Source: Trichosporon coremiiforme | Taxonomy: Eukaryota > Basidiomycota > Tremellomycetes > Trichosporonales > Trichosporonaceae | Length of the DNA: 64,000 bases | Reading direction: 5' to 3' | Assembly: GCA_039545355.1 (NCBI GenBank) | Contig: BCJJ01000012.1 | Location: 1,133,067 to 1,197,066 of the forward strand | In this document: positions 1 to 11,642 of the stretch, one piece after another | Layout: each line of letters begins with the position of its first letter | Numbering within the stretch: the stretch's first letter is position 1 | Translations under genes and position numbers: made by a program | The notes under the pieces: model-generated | Database searches by the model: none | What the model was told of the DNA's origin: nothing | What the model saw: only the letters and a program-made list of their open reading frames with translations

Positions 1-1066
1 CTTCATGGACCCGCCGCCGCAAGAGAACATCCTGAACTCAATGTTCCAGCTCTGGGTGCTGGGCGCGCTCGACAACGTCGGCGACCTGACCGACGAGGGA
101 CGGATCATGAGCGACTTCCCGATGGAGCCGAGTCTGGCCAAGATGCTGATTGTCGCAACGAAGCACAACTGCAGTGCCGAGATGCTCACGATTGTGTCAA
201 TGCTCTCAGTCCCGAGCGTGTTCTACCGCCCGCCCCAGCGTGCCGAGGAGAGCGACGCGGCGCGCGAAAAGTTCTTCGTCCCCGAATCGGACCACCTCAC
301 GCTCCTACACGTTTACACGCAGTGGAAGAACAACGGCTTCAAGGATCAGTGGTGCATGAAGCACTTCCTGCACCCGAAGATCCTACGCAAGGCGCGCGAG
401 GTCCGCGGCCAGCTCGAGGACATCATGAAGTCGCAGAAGCTCCCGATCGTGTCTTGCGGCACTGACTGGGACATTGTCAGGTGAGTTTTGAGCGCCGTCG
501 ATAACTGACAACAGAAAATGTATTGCGGCCGGATACTTCCACCAAGCTGCGCGCGTCAAGAATCTGGGCGAGTACGTCAACATCCGTACGGGCCTGCCGT
601 GTGTGCTGCATCCGACGTCGGCGCTCTACGGTCTCGGCTACATGCCCGACTACGTGGTCTACCACGAGTGTGAGTACACGAACCCCGTTACCACGCGTTC
701 GTCGGCTAACAGCCCCCAGTGGTCCTCACATCGAAGCAGTACATGATGTGCGTAACCTCCGTCGACCCGTACTGGCTCGCCGAGCTCGGCGGCGTCTTCT
801 TCTCGATCCGCGAGCGCAACTTTGACGGCTTGGCCCGTGCACGAGCGCAGAAGGAGTTCTCGCGCAAGACGGAGATGGAGGCTGAGATGGCGCGGCAGCG
901 CGACGAGCGCGAGCGCGCGCAAGCGGACAAGATCGCCAAGGCGGCGCGCACTCCTCGAATCGGCGGCGTCGGCACGCCGGCGAGGGCAGGAGCCACTCCC
1001 CGGCGGGCGGGCATCGGCGCCGGGTCAAGGACGAGCGCAACACCGCGACGCAGAGGTGGCATCTAG
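1..1066 (+). CDS. PRP16: Pre-mRNA-splicing DEAH-box helicase Prp16 (DHX38), 3' part
   Basis: The gene is cut by the left window edge; the reading frame is open from base 2. Exons are 1-480, 515-669 and 720-1066, with introns of 34 and 50 nt that keep phase. The visible protein is the region after the helicase core: the winged-helix/ratchet part, then the OB-fold domain around [19 protein letters not shown] and the conserved [20 protein letters not shown]. It ends in an Arg/Pro-rich tail with TPRR motifs. The order and wording match Prp16/DHX38 better than Prp22 or Prp2, notably the short TPRR-containing tail. Prp16 is the ATPase that remodels the spliceosome after the first catalytic step, in the nucleus. 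The helicase motifs lie outside the window, so activity cannot be judged here. Confidence 0.9.
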
Positions 1067-1142
1067 CCATTTCTCTTTGCACTCGATGGGAGTTGTAGTC
1101 CAGTAAGAGTAGATAGCATGCATTTACAACTAGATCCATAGG

Positions 1143-2335
1143 TCACAGGGTCGCGACGTGTCCCCTCCGGCTCGCATCGAGGGTCATGGCGTACTCCCTC
1201 GCGGCTGCGGTGTACGTCCGACTTGCGCGCGGCCATGGCCAGTGGTCGGCATCGAGGGGCCGGCGCCAGGCAAAGTCGCCAGAAGGGAGTTCAGCGAACC
1301 CGTCCCAGGTGGCAGTTTTGGGTCTGTCTGTGAGCTACGGTCCCAACGGAGTGGCCAGATGAGGAGGTGAATGTGCAAGAAGATAACTCACGCCGGCGCC
1401 CCCTTGTTGAGTTTTCCTTTACTCGCCCCTTTCCAGATCTTGTCAATCTCCCTCTCCTTCCGTTCTCTCTCCTTCTGTTCCCTCTTCTCCCTGGCTGCTT
1501 TCTCCCTAGCCGCTCGTTTCTCTTTGGCCTCCATCTCCCTCTTTTCCTTCTGCTCCTTCTTCAGCTTCTCCTTCTTCTCCTTCGCCTCCCTCTTCTCCCG
1601 CTCTTTGGCCTCTTTCGCCTCCTTCTCTGCCCTTTCCCTCTTCTCCCTCGCTTCTTTGGCCATCGTCAGCGCGATCCACCGCCGCGTCTCTAGATTTCGC
1701 GCCTGCTCCGCTTTCTCGGCGTCGGCGGTGCGCTCCGCCCACACTTTAGCTGATGCGGGGGAGGCAGCCTCGGCCGCAGCCTTTTGCGACGCGAGTTGTT
1801 TCTCCCACTCTTTCTGCGCTTGGTGCGATACGACACTGGCGTACGCTTGCCACGCTTGCATCTCGGATTGTGGTGGGGCGGGGGGAGGTTGCGACGAGGT
1901 CTTGAAAGCTTGCAGCAATTTGGCGTAGGCTAGCCAGTCGGCTTCCGTTTGGAGCCACTCGGCGGCGCGTTGTGATTCTTGTGCCGACTGCAGGGCGGAG
2001 AGGTAGCTTGCCCACTGGAGGGATTGGCTGGGGTCGAGCTGCGGAGAGGAAGGAGAGGGAGGAGGGGTCTTGCCAATCTTCTTGAGGTAGGACTCGACCT
2101 GTTTCCTCTGTTTCTCAAACGCTGCCTTCTCCTTCTTTGCGAACTCTCTCTTCTCTTTTGAGGATAGCGAGGGGTGGCCGGGACACTTGGGGCAGGACGT
2201 TGTGTGCTCGGTTGGTAGGTGCCAGGGAGGTGGGGAGGAGGGGGTAGGCTTGCGGGTGAAGCAGCCTGGAACTGTGTGGGTCATGATATAATTTTGCCCA
2301 CTTGCGAGTGCACCGACATTGGAAAGTTGAGACAC
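1143..2335 (-). CDS. Lys/Glu-rich coiled-coil protein, unknown function
   Basis: The model is complement(1143-1323, 1392-2335), 374 aa, with a 68-nt intron. A one-exon reading stops at 1388, but that stop overlaps a perfect GTGAGT donor. Splicing to a CAG at 1324-1326 keeps phase and adds about 60 residues with a Trp-rich composition (for example DGFAELPSGDFAWRRPLDAD). The N-terminal third has a CPKCPGHP motif and Pro-rich sequence. The middle is Gln/Ala/Trp-rich helix, and residues about 215-305 form a continuous charged K/E/R coiled coil. The start is uncertain: Met at 2333-2335 or the Met at 2284. I do not recognise a family. The highly charged helix could bind RNA or act as a structural spacer, which is inference only. 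Confidence 0.65.
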
Positions 2336-2979
2336 AGCTGGAAAGACGCGGGGAAGAGTGACCAGGAGAGGAAAAAGCAGCGGTCAGCTGAGATAAGAAT
2401 ACCGGCTCTGGCGCGGGGTCGGAGGACAATGCGGGTTATTGTTCAGAGTGCCTAGTTCCAGGCCACAGGTCGATCGATCGGCACTGTCGGCGGACCAAAG
2501 AGCTCAGTCAGGTGTGGATTAACAAAGCTCGCCCAGCTCGTGAGATACTGGAACGGTGGAGATCGGTGCAGACCTTGTCATGAGAAGCGGGTTAGTCAGC
2601 AGTCAGTGCAGTCGTCTGTGTCTCGGCCAGAAGGGGGCCCGATGCAAGCTATGCAGATCCCAGATCATCCCCCTGTTGCCACTAAGGCTCGCATGCGGAA
2701 GACGCACGACCGGCGCAAGCGTTGGGGCCGCTGGGGGGTGACAGTTTCGAGTCGATATTAGAATGCTTCTGTCCGTGCACTGCTCGCACTGAATCGAACG
2801 CATGTGCCGTCCGTTGCTCACTGCCACTGCCTCGCCAGCCTTGTGGTTGTAGGGCAGACAGCATCCCTGGCTTGTATGTCCTCGCTGCAGTCAGTCAGTA
2901 CCGTTGCCGCGCTCCGCTCGCTTCGCTCGCTGCTCGCCGCGCGTCTCATAGTAGCACAAGTCACATAGCCTCATACACT
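2336..2979. other. Intergenic, no gene seen
   Basis: This stretch lies between the 5' side of the coiled-coil gene and the 3' end of the La gene. Short ORFs on both strands have no splice support or recognisable protein. I see no repeat or RNA gene. Confidence 0.5.
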
Positions 2980-4583
2980 CTAGTTAGCGGCACCGACGGA
3001 GGGGGGAAGGCCCGAGTCGGCCTTGTTGTCCCGCCTGTTATCCCGGTTGAACTTGCCGCCACGTCCACGACCGCGACCGCCAAACTTGCCGCCGCGGCCA
3101 CCACGTCCGCCACGGCCACCGTGGCCACGGAACTTGTCCGCGCGGGCCTTGTCCTGCGCAGCCTTGGCGGCGCGCGAAGCCTGGAAGTTGGCACGCTTCG
3201 TCCAGAACGCGCGCTGCTCCTCCTCGGACGGGCGCTCGAAGGCGACCGGCTTGTCGCCGTAGACAATGGCGGCGGCGTTGAGCTTGGAGAGCTCGTCGTC
3301 GGTGATCGCGCCGTTGTCAGACTTGGCAATGACACCAGAGGTGGAGTTGGGGGGGAAGTTGATGAAGGGAGCCTCGAGGACGGCAGAGGCGATGACGGCC
3401 TCCTTCAGCTGAGTCCAGTCAGAGCCCTGGCCGGGGGCGGAGAACTTGATGCACGCGCCGTCGGTGAACTTGAGCTGCGTAGGGTCGGCAATGGTGCCGT
3501 TCTCCGTGTCGACGTCGAGGGTAGCACCGAGGTACTCGATCGTGACGGGCTCGTTCTTCTTCTGCTGCTTGCCCTTGCCACCCTCCTGGTCGTCCTCACG
3601 CTGGCGCTTCCTGCCCTCGAACGAGGGGACCTCACCGACAATCTCGACACCGTTGGGGATCTTGGCGAGCGAGGGGTTGAGACCCTTCTTCTGGCGCTCC
3701 ATCTCGCGGAAAGCGTTGAACTTGGCAGGCTTGTTCCTGTCCTGCTTTCCACGCGAGATCTCGTTCTCGGGGATACCCTTCTCCTTGGCCTTCATCTTGA
3801 CGTAGGCGTCCTTCGACATCTTCTGCATGTCCTCCTCGCCGAACTTGGGGATCGACTCGAGCTCGAGGAACTTGTCGGCGTCGGTCTGGTACGCGAACTC
3901 GGCGAAGACAGATCCCTGCACGTTAGCACGGACACGAACGCTTAAACACAGCGAGTACTCACCTTGAAGGCGCCCTTGCCCTTGCCCTTGTCACCCTTGC
4001 CCTCGACGTCACCGCGACGCTTCCTGACAGCGTTGACCTTTCCGAACTGCTTGAAGTACTCCTCAATCTTCTCCTGCGAGTTGGCCTCGTTGTCACCCTC
4101 GCCGAAGCCCTTCACGTAGACGGAACGGTTCCAGATGGTCGAGTTGGGCTCAAGGGGGCGCTGGCGGCGGACGTTGGCACCGTCCTCGGAAACAGCGAGG
4201 AGGGGGTCGTCACCCTCCGANGNNATNACCTGGCGGAGNCCCTGGGCGACACCNGCNACACCNATGGGNGNGTAGTCGCGCATGCGCTTGAAGGTGAGGA
4301 TGGTCTTGATGGGGACCCATCCCTCAGGGTTGCACTGGGTGAGGGAGAAGAAGAACTTGTCCTGGGGAAGGTTCGAGTCGGAGAAGTAGAACGCAACTGC
4401 GACAAGTTAGCCTAGCGCGCTTGACTCAACAACAAATGACTCACCCTGGGCGGCGGACTTCTCAAGAGCCTCCTGGACCTCCTCGGCGGTCTTGCCCTCC
4501 ACGACGGGGAGCTCCGTCTTGACCTCCTCAACAACAGGCTGGGCCTCGGCAACCTCGACGGGCTTGGTCTCCTCAACGGACAT
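2980..4583 (-). CDS. LHP1: La-related RNA-binding protein (La/Lhp1)
   Basis: The model is complement(2980-3915, 3963-4396, 4445-4583), 502 aa, with introns of 47 and 48 nt in phase. After an acidic N-terminus, residues about 47-90 form a La motif ([19 protein letters not shown], then [14 protein letters not shown]). An RRM follows ([12 protein letters not shown], later [17 protein letters not shown]), then a second degenerate RRM around residues 310-400 ([19 protein letters not shown]) and a C-terminal RGG/GRG-rich tail. La proteins bind the 3' UUU-OH ends of new RNA polymerase III transcripts and protect and fold pre-tRNAs. The N-terminal exon starts at the first ATG after a long open 5' region. 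Twelve ambiguous bases (4221-4271) fall between the La motif and the RRM but do not disturb the frame. Confidence 0.92.
4221..4271. other. Cluster of ambiguous bases (N) inside La exon 2
   Basis: Isolated N positions are scattered through about 50 bases of otherwise normal coding sequence. The frame across them is preserved. This suggests mixed or low-quality reads rather than a gap, so residues here are unreliable. Confidence 0.95.
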
Positions 4584-5323
4584 GATGTATGCGGGGATGA
4601 AAGTCGGAACTAGTGAGACAGAAAGGGACAGAGAAGTGACCTGTGATTACGGGTCTTTTAGGAACAGATGCTTTTTGGGTGATGGGAGCTTGACGGACAG
4701 AGTCGCTAGCAGCTGTTTGAGTGACAACGTCGGGCGAGTCGGGCGAAGATGCGAGGATTGACGAGGAAGGGAGTTGGAGGAAGAACGGCGAGCGGGCGGG
4801 TGGAATCTGGGGAGGGAGGGATTCACGACCTGGTGAACTTTTGCAGAGGGGCAGGGTCCAAGCTCCCACGTGGCGTGATGGCGGCGCGGTGGCAAAAATT
4901 AACACGAGCAACCCGATAACAAAGTCAGGTGACATCCGATCGACGATGCAGGGGATTAATGGTGGGAAAATACCCATAAATAATGGCCCGCTCCAAGACC
5001 TCACTGAATGGCTCTTGGTATGGATGGTGGATATTTCAGTCGTCGTTCCAGACGACCAGCCATTTGTTTGGCGCCGTAATGGACCCTGAATATCCTCTTT
5101 GACTGAATAGACATAGCGCATCGGATGCGTCGATTGGATCATACGCCTCATGACCGCGCTACCACTCACTCGACCCTCACTGACCCACACCGCACAGAGA
5201 TGGCTGTACCTTCCTCATCCTCATCCTCCTGCTTCCTGCTGCCTGCTGGCCCTGCTCGTCTCCCCGCCCTCAGGCTACCCAGACACCGGCCCTGCAAGTC
5301 AGTCGCGCCTTCCTCGTCAGCCA

Positions 5324-5354
<31 letters not shown>

Positions 5355-5617
5355 GGTAGCCAGCCAGCCAGCCAGTCGATCGAACCCCCCTCCCCCCGCT
5401 AGTTATTGCGATGGATTCCCTTCCCTCATCTTCTTCTTCTTCTTCCCTCGTCTTGTCACCGTGCAAACCTCTCTCACCACCACCATTGCTGCCGGACAGC
5501 AACCCGTCTCTTGTCCCTCGTCCATCGTGCTCTACAGCCGGTCTCTAGCAAGCACATCCGACGTCTGAATAATTGCGACTGCAACTGCCCCGAACGCCTT
5601 GACGGCTTCACCCAAAC
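4584..5617. promoter_or_regulatory. Divergent promoter region between La and kelch genes
   Basis: About 1 kb separates the two start codons. It holds a CACGTG at 4867-4872 near the La side, a TCC/CT-rich stretch on the kelch side (5210-5470) and a CCAG tetranucleotide repeat. No convincing coding sequence was seen. Confidence 0.5.
5329..5375 (+). repeat. CCAG/AGCC tetranucleotide microsatellite
   Basis: Consecutive copies of the 4-base unit run through the 5' flank of the kelch gene with one interruption (GGTAG). The length is likely to vary between strains. Confidence 0.9.
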
Positions 5618-8007
5618 ATGCTCTTCCTTCTGCTCTCCAACCTTCCCCAGGCGCAGGCCGCCACCCCCTCCGCTCGATGGGGTCACCGCGCCATCTTCAA
5701 CGAGGACGACAGCTCTCTCTACATTGTTGGCGGCGCCGTGTCCAACTCGGTCAACCAGTTGACGAACGATGTTTTCGTTCTGCCCGTGAGTGATTTCTTT
5801 TTCTTTTCCCGGCCGGATTCAATCGACGGGAGTGCGTGGCTGACCTAATTAAGCTTAACTCGTCGACCCAGGTCTGGTCCAACGGTCCCAACGAGGGCCT
5901 TCCTGCGCATGCGTTCGCCTCGATGGCACTGTCGCATGACCGATCGCAGCTCACTGTCGTCGGTGGTGTCACTGCTTCGTGCGCCGACGACGACATCACG
6001 CACACGCTCGACCTGTCTTCCCAGAGCTGGTCGTCTGCCACGCCTGAGGGCTTCGTTCGTCGTCATGGTTCTGCTGCCGCCGCCATTGGCAACGGCAGCG
6101 CCAAGGGCATGCTTCTCGTTGTAGCTGGTCTCAACGACAAGTTTGTCTGCAGCCGCACCTCGTCCGCCTATACCGCGGCCGACACCATCGCTCTCCCTGC
6201 GTCTGCGCACCGCGCGTCGAGCAACAAGATGGACTCGTCCCTCACGGGCGACCACCTTGCCATCTCTGACTTTGCGCTGGCTCAGACCAAGGACGAGACT
6301 GTCTACCTCGCTGGCGGTCAGGCTGCTGATGGCTCCCTCGTCGAATACTCGACGATTGCTGTCTGGAACAAGCAGGGAGGCTGGTCTTCCCAGAAGGTTT
6401 CTGGCGACATTCCCGCTGGACGTCTCGGTGCTACCCTGGTGGCGCACCCCACTCAGAACGTCCTCATCCTCCACGGCGGGTCCACCGAGGATGGCGGCAA
6501 GTTCTCGCCCACCAACCTGGTGTCGGTGCTCGACATGAAGAGCTGGAAGTGGTCGGCCCCGTCCCACCTGCAGCCCGCCGCTTCCACTGCGCGCTCCTAC
6601 CACACCTCCGTCATGACTCCTTCTGGTGTCATGATCACGTCGTTCGGTATGAGCCTTGACGGTTCGCCCAGCGACAACCAGGCTTACCTCGACATGCGCA
6701 GTAGCGACCAGAAGGCGTGGGGCTGGCAGTCTGACTGGTCGAGCAACTACCTGACCAACGAGCTCGCCGCCTCCGAGTCTGGATCGCACTCCAAGTCTGA
6801 CAAGGGAACCATCGCTGCCGCTGTTGTTCCCACTGTCATCTGTGTGCTGATCCTCATTCCCCTCCTGGTCTTCTTCATTCGCCGCCACCGCAAGCGCCAG
6901 CGCCAGCGTCGCCTCGCTTCCCACTACTCGTTCTCCGCCCAGGAGGACCGTGGTGACTTCAACAACAACCGCAACCGCTGGGGCTGGGGCCACAGCCGTG
7001 CTGACGACGAGGACAGCCACCCGAGCTTCGTGTCTAGCATGCGCGACGTTGTCTACAATGTCTTCCGCCGTGGCAGCAACCACGGCGTGGGCGACGATGG
7101 TACTATCAACGAGCCCCAGCAGGACATGACCCAGGTCCGCAACCCCAACGAGCTCACCCAGCACGGTCAGCCATGGGAGGAGATTGACTTTGGTCTCGGC
7201 CGCGTCGACCGCGTCGACCACGGTCGTCGCGAGGCCAACTACACCGACCTCCCGGCCCGCATCCCCCGTGGTCAGGGAAGCCGACGTGTTAGCGGCAACG
7301 TCATTCCCGATGTGTACCCCATGCCCATCGCCTCGACCATGCCCTACGGTCCTGACATTCCCGACTCTGTCCGCGAGTCCATGGAGAACCCGTTCGATGA
7401 CCCCAAGGAGCTCAACGACGAGCAGATTGACGAGCGCATCCACACCGCTTCGACTGCCGTTCACGAGACCCCTCAGCTTGTCGACCTGAGCCCTCGCCTG
7501 GGTACACCCAAGGACGACGGCCAGCAGACTCTTGTCACCCCCGGTTCTGTCGCTGCTGCCAAGGACGCCTCCGAGTGGGCTGCTCTCGAGGCTTCGCTTG
7601 TCAACCGCCCTGTCTTCCAGTCGATCTCGCCTACCTCTACGCTCCGCTCGCACGCCCACGAGACTGAGGCTACTCGTGAGGAGCGCAACTCGACTCACTC
7701 GCACTCGTCGCGCGACAGCTTTGTCAACCCTCCCAGCCTTCCTCCTCTCCAGTTCTCGCAGTCTCCTCTCTCGCCCAGCCGCAAGGTCTCTGGTGCCTCT
7801 GTTCAGTACCCTTCGGTCAACCAGGGCAACATGCGCCAGCTTGCCGGCCACGTCCGCCGCGAGTCGATGGAGAGCGCTCACATTGGCACGCTTCCCCGCA
7901 ACGCTCTCGGCCTCGGCAGGCTTCAGCCGGGCAGCCGCGACTCTGTCTCGTCGCGCCTGCACATCGCCAACCCTTCGAGCTCGCTCGAGGATGTGCGCAA
8001 TCTCTAA
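5618..8007 (+). CDS. Kelch-repeat, signal-anchored single-pass membrane protein
   Basis: Exons are 5618-5785 and 5854-8007 (773 aa); the acceptor could instead be the CAG ending at 5871. The N-terminus (MLFLLLSNLPQAQAA) looks like a signal peptide. Residues about 18-300 carry kelch-like blades: RWGHRAIFNEDDSSLYIVGG, VVGGVTASC, VYLAGGQAADGS and ILHGGSTEDGG. A hydrophobic helix near residue 335 (AAAVVPTVICVLILIPLLVF) is followed by a very basic stop-transfer stretch (RRHRKRQRQRR). About 400 residues of Ser/Pro-rich cytosolic tail follow. The predicted topology is an extracellular beta-propeller with a cytosolic tail. Fungal proteins of this build are mostly uncharacterised; roles in cell wall sensing or polarity are possible but inferred. 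The tail is intron-free and has conserved-looking acidic and Pro-Phe patches (MENPFDDPKEL). Confidence 0.85.
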
Positions 8008-8569
8008 GGACATTACGGTTGCGCAACAGCTCCGCTGGTCGGGCTTTGTAACGGGATCCTATGTAGTAGATACTATTTAAACCAAATGCATGAGCTACTA
8101 ATGTGAGCCACAGTGTTGCACTCGATGCTCTCGTGACTCGAGAAGTGTGCATTCAGCCACACTTGGCGGGTACCAGCAATCGGAAAACCCGAGCTATGTC
8201 AGGGCGTTCCAGGCCCGACAAGCAGCATATTCGCACCTTCTCGGAGTCGGACCAAGCGGCAGCGTAGCGGAGATTACGCCAACCTCCGCATTGTTTTCCC
8301 CGCGACATCTAGCGCTACAGTGGAGGAATGTTCAGGCAGAACCTCGGTGACGGACATCGACCCGGAGGTGCGCGTAATCTCCGCCGCTCCCGTTGCCGAG
8401 AATTATGTCTGTCGGCAATGCAGCATTTCGGGGCATGTCCGACGACTCGATTTGAAGTCTTCACACTCACCACGAACTACGAACTAGATAAGGATCGACA
8501 GGATCGACATTTTGCCGCGGGAGTCTTCGAGATTTCGAAACGACCGTGAAACCGCAAACCGATCTCAAA
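8008..8569. other. Intergenic with a 13-bp inverted repeat
   Basis: No gene was seen. GCGGAGATTACGC at 8267-8279 reappears inverted at 8372-8384, flanked by similar CGGCAGCG / CGTTGCCG ends. It could be a binding-site pair or a hairpin in the MFS gene's upstream region. Confidence 0.5.
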
Positions 8570-10716
8570 ATGGCCGACACCCAGTCTGCGCAGCCTCGGC
8601 TCCCTCCACCGGCCGGCACGGCCGGGGGCGCTAGTACCAATGAGCCCGGGGTGGCGCCTCTCAACCCACCAACATTCGACACACCGACAACGACCATCGA
8701 TGCCACCTATGAGCAAACGAACGGCAAGCTCAACGGCGAGGGGGAGAAGTCAATAGCCTGGCGGGAGGAGAAGCTGGAGCCATCCTTGCCCTCGCCCTCC
8801 ACGCCCGACTCCAACCTCGACGACAAGCCTGTTGCTGCTCGATCGGACGCTCCGAGTAGCCACGGTGGCAAGGGACACTATGAGCAGGAGGACGGAGGAA
8901 GTGGAGGACATAGCGGTTTTGTGTCCTTTGGGAAGAAGCTGGGCGAGATGTTTGGCACTCCGAAGCGACGGCCGCCAGGACTCAAGTGGCGCAGCGCGAG
9001 CTGGTTCATCACTGCTGTCGTTGCTGTGGGCGTTACGATGGATGTGTTGGCTTATGTGAGTTTCGTCTGAGTCGACGGAGCGTGGGCTGTCCGAGTCGGA
9101 TCCGCGGTTCGGCGTGGCACTGTCTCAGTCCTACTAGCCGTAGTGGCTCTGATAGCCGTGAGATATCTGCCGTGCGAGCCTGGTCCCAGTGGTAGTGCGA
9201 ATACAAGCTAACCTCCCAGGCGATCATCGTCCCCGTCCTCCCGTACCGCCTGCAGGCCCTCGGCCACACCGGCATCGCAGGCAAGATGACCTGGCTTCTC
9301 TTCGCCTATTCCGCAGGAATCTTCGTCTGCACCTTTCCCGTCGCCTTCTTCTTCCACCGCTACCCCTTCCGACGGGGACCCTTGATCGTCGCCGTGCTCG
9401 TGATGGAAGGCTCTTTCGTCATGTTCATGCTCGCCAACCCGTACTGGTGCATGATCATTTCCCGTTTCCTGCAGGGAGCGTGTTCCTGTGTCGTGTGGTC
9501 TGTCGGTCTCGCGCTCATCTGTGAGAACATTCCCGAGGCAGACATGGGCAAGCATTTGGGAATGGCTGTTTCTGGCATGTCTATCGGCGCAACGATCGCC
9601 CCGCCCATCGGAGGCGCGCTCTACAAGCATCTCGGGTGGCATGCGCCGTTCATCTTCTGCATCATCGTGTGCGGCGTCGACCTGGCCGCGCGTATTCTGG
9701 TGGTGGAGCGGAAGGATCTGCCCCGGTGGGGCGTCAAGCTGGACGCGGAGGGCAACGTGATCGACTGGGGCCGCGGCGAGGAGGCCGAAACCAAGACGAC
9801 CTACAGCGGCGACACGAAGGTGGCCCACCCTCCTGCTGAGCCCATCGGTGCCGAACCCCACGTCAAGCCCACGGATCCCGAGGACATCGACGTGATCGCG
9901 CGCGGCGGCGCGCTCGAGACCGCCATCGCCCGCGAGCACGTCGAGGAAAACGCGATGCTCCCCGAGAAGCCCGTCGAGCTCGGCCCCATCCAGGTACTCA
10001 TCACGCTCGCCAAGATCCCCAGGGGCACCGTCGCGTTCCTCCTCGTGTTCATCTTCGGCTTCATCATTGGCGCATACGACGCGACCCTGACGCTGCGCGT
10101 CGAGCAGGTCTGGAACAAGGATTCCGACTTTGTCGGTCTCATCTATCTTGCCGCTGCGGCGCCTGCGTTCTTCTGCGGTCCCATCAGTGGATACCTCGCC
10201 GACCGCATCGGCCCGGAGGTCGTCCTGATCCCGTGCTTGATCCTGGTCCTGCCCTGGATGCCGCTCATGATCCTGAAGACGAGCCTTCCCGGATTCATGG
10301 TCTTCTTCGCTGTGCTTAACTGCGTCGCGACCGTGCTCAACGTCATTGCCTCGATTGAGATGGCGATTGCGTCCAAGTATCGCCCAGGTATCAGCGAGAT
10401 CCACGAGTTTGCCGCGCTCAACCTCGCATTCGCCGTTAGTTCTGCCATTGGCGCCGTTGTCGGCGGACAAATCTACGACGCTGCCTCGAACGGATGGGCC
10501 ATCGTGTGCTGGATCTGTTTCGCTGTCTTTGCTGTCTCTGCCATTCCGCCGTTTATCTGGACCGGATCGCGGCCGTTCCTGTACCGCATGCTGAGAAGGC
10601 CGGCTCCCCTGCACTGCTTCCCGCCCAGTGAGCGGGATGCTATTGCGGAGAAGAGGAGGCTGAAAGCTATGGGCAAGGAGGAAGCCGGCGACGCCGTCGT
10701 CGTTGAGGAGGCGTAG
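8570..10716 (+). CDS. Major facilitator superfamily transporter (DHA1-like)
   Basis: Exons are 8570-9055 and 9220-10716 (660 aa); the 164-nt intron falls in phase 0 inside the first membrane helix. About 140 polar N-terminal residues precede TM1 (WFITAVVAVGVTMDVLAY, AIIVPVLPYRL). Twelve hydrophobic segments can be traced, in two halves separated by a hydrophilic loop (about residues 330-420). The second half carries a motif-A-like GPISGYLADRIGPE. The pattern resembles fungal DHA1 or vesicular-amine-transporter-like carriers that export drugs or small organic molecules at the plasma membrane or vacuole. The substrate cannot be read from sequence. The start is the first in-frame ATG (MADTQSAQ) after an AT-rich leader. 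Confidence 0.88.
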
Positions 10717-11642
10717 TTCATCTGGTCTGGGTCACATCAAAGCACATCTCATAGAAGGTCTATAATTCACAGTTTCGCTGCATATCTGTACTTTGCCACA
10801 TGCACCTGCATCTTGCATCATACGCCCATCACCTTGGTCGCTACATCAAGGGGTGGGGACGCGGATGGGAAAGCACGCAAAGCACGCTGCCGGCGGTCTT
10901 CGGCGCATACCGACGGCCACGCGCGGGCATCTGCAGCTCACAGGAACGGCGGCGAGTTCCACTTCCGATTTCCCTCGGCCATCCCCGATCGTCTAGCAAT
11001 GGTTAGTCCTCTCGGTATTGGGGGTTTCTGCAAGCCGTTAGCTACGCTGTAGTGAAACTTGCAGCGAAGCTATTGTGGTCAGGTGGAAGCAGTTCGAACG
11101 GGTGGGCGGACCAGAGTTGTGCACCAGGTCCATCACGGCCGCTCAGTCCGCATCGCCCTTCGCCCACCTGTCACCAGATCGACGGGTGCGCCAGCACCTC
11201 ATCTGTCCATCTGGAGCTGCATACTGCTGTACAGGAAGCGTCGAGTGAAGTCTGACGCATGCAGAGAGCAAAGCATACCGCATGCATGCATCCATGAGAG
11301 CGACCGGTGTCTGATCTTGCGGCCCAAAGTTATTTCGGTGGGTGCCGGGGGCCGCTGATTCTGGCGGTTGGGGGCAAGGGACCGGCTATCGCCCGCATCC
11401 GGCGACCACCGACAGCAGTGCCCTCCGGGCTGGCCGGGCTACAAAGCTTACTCCCAGTCTTCACCATCGCTCACCCTCTCCTCTCCGCCGGGCTCACATC
11501 TCCATCTGCACAACACTCTCATTCCCTGCACAACATACATATCCCCCCTCCGCTCTTTCTGACCGCCGAGGACGACTGAAAACGAACGCCTGAACTCCGG
11601 CCCACCTGACCTATTCCCCCATCCACGAAATTTGGAGACACC
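10717..11642. other. Intergenic, upstream region of the phosphotransferase gene
   Basis: No supported gene. The last 180 bases before the ATG are pyrimidine-rich (TCACCATCGCTCACCCTCTC and similar), which is typical of 5' leaders in this window. Confidence 0.5.

Noticed and set aside
5845..8013. 722-codon ORF antisense to the kelch gene
   Set aside because: It mirrors the codon bias of the sense gene; low-complexity R/V/A/G-rich composition, no splice signals and no recognisable domain.
9208..10614. 468-codon ORF antisense to the MFS transporter
   Set aside because: A shadow frame; its sequence is charged and repetitive while the sense strand has membrane helices.
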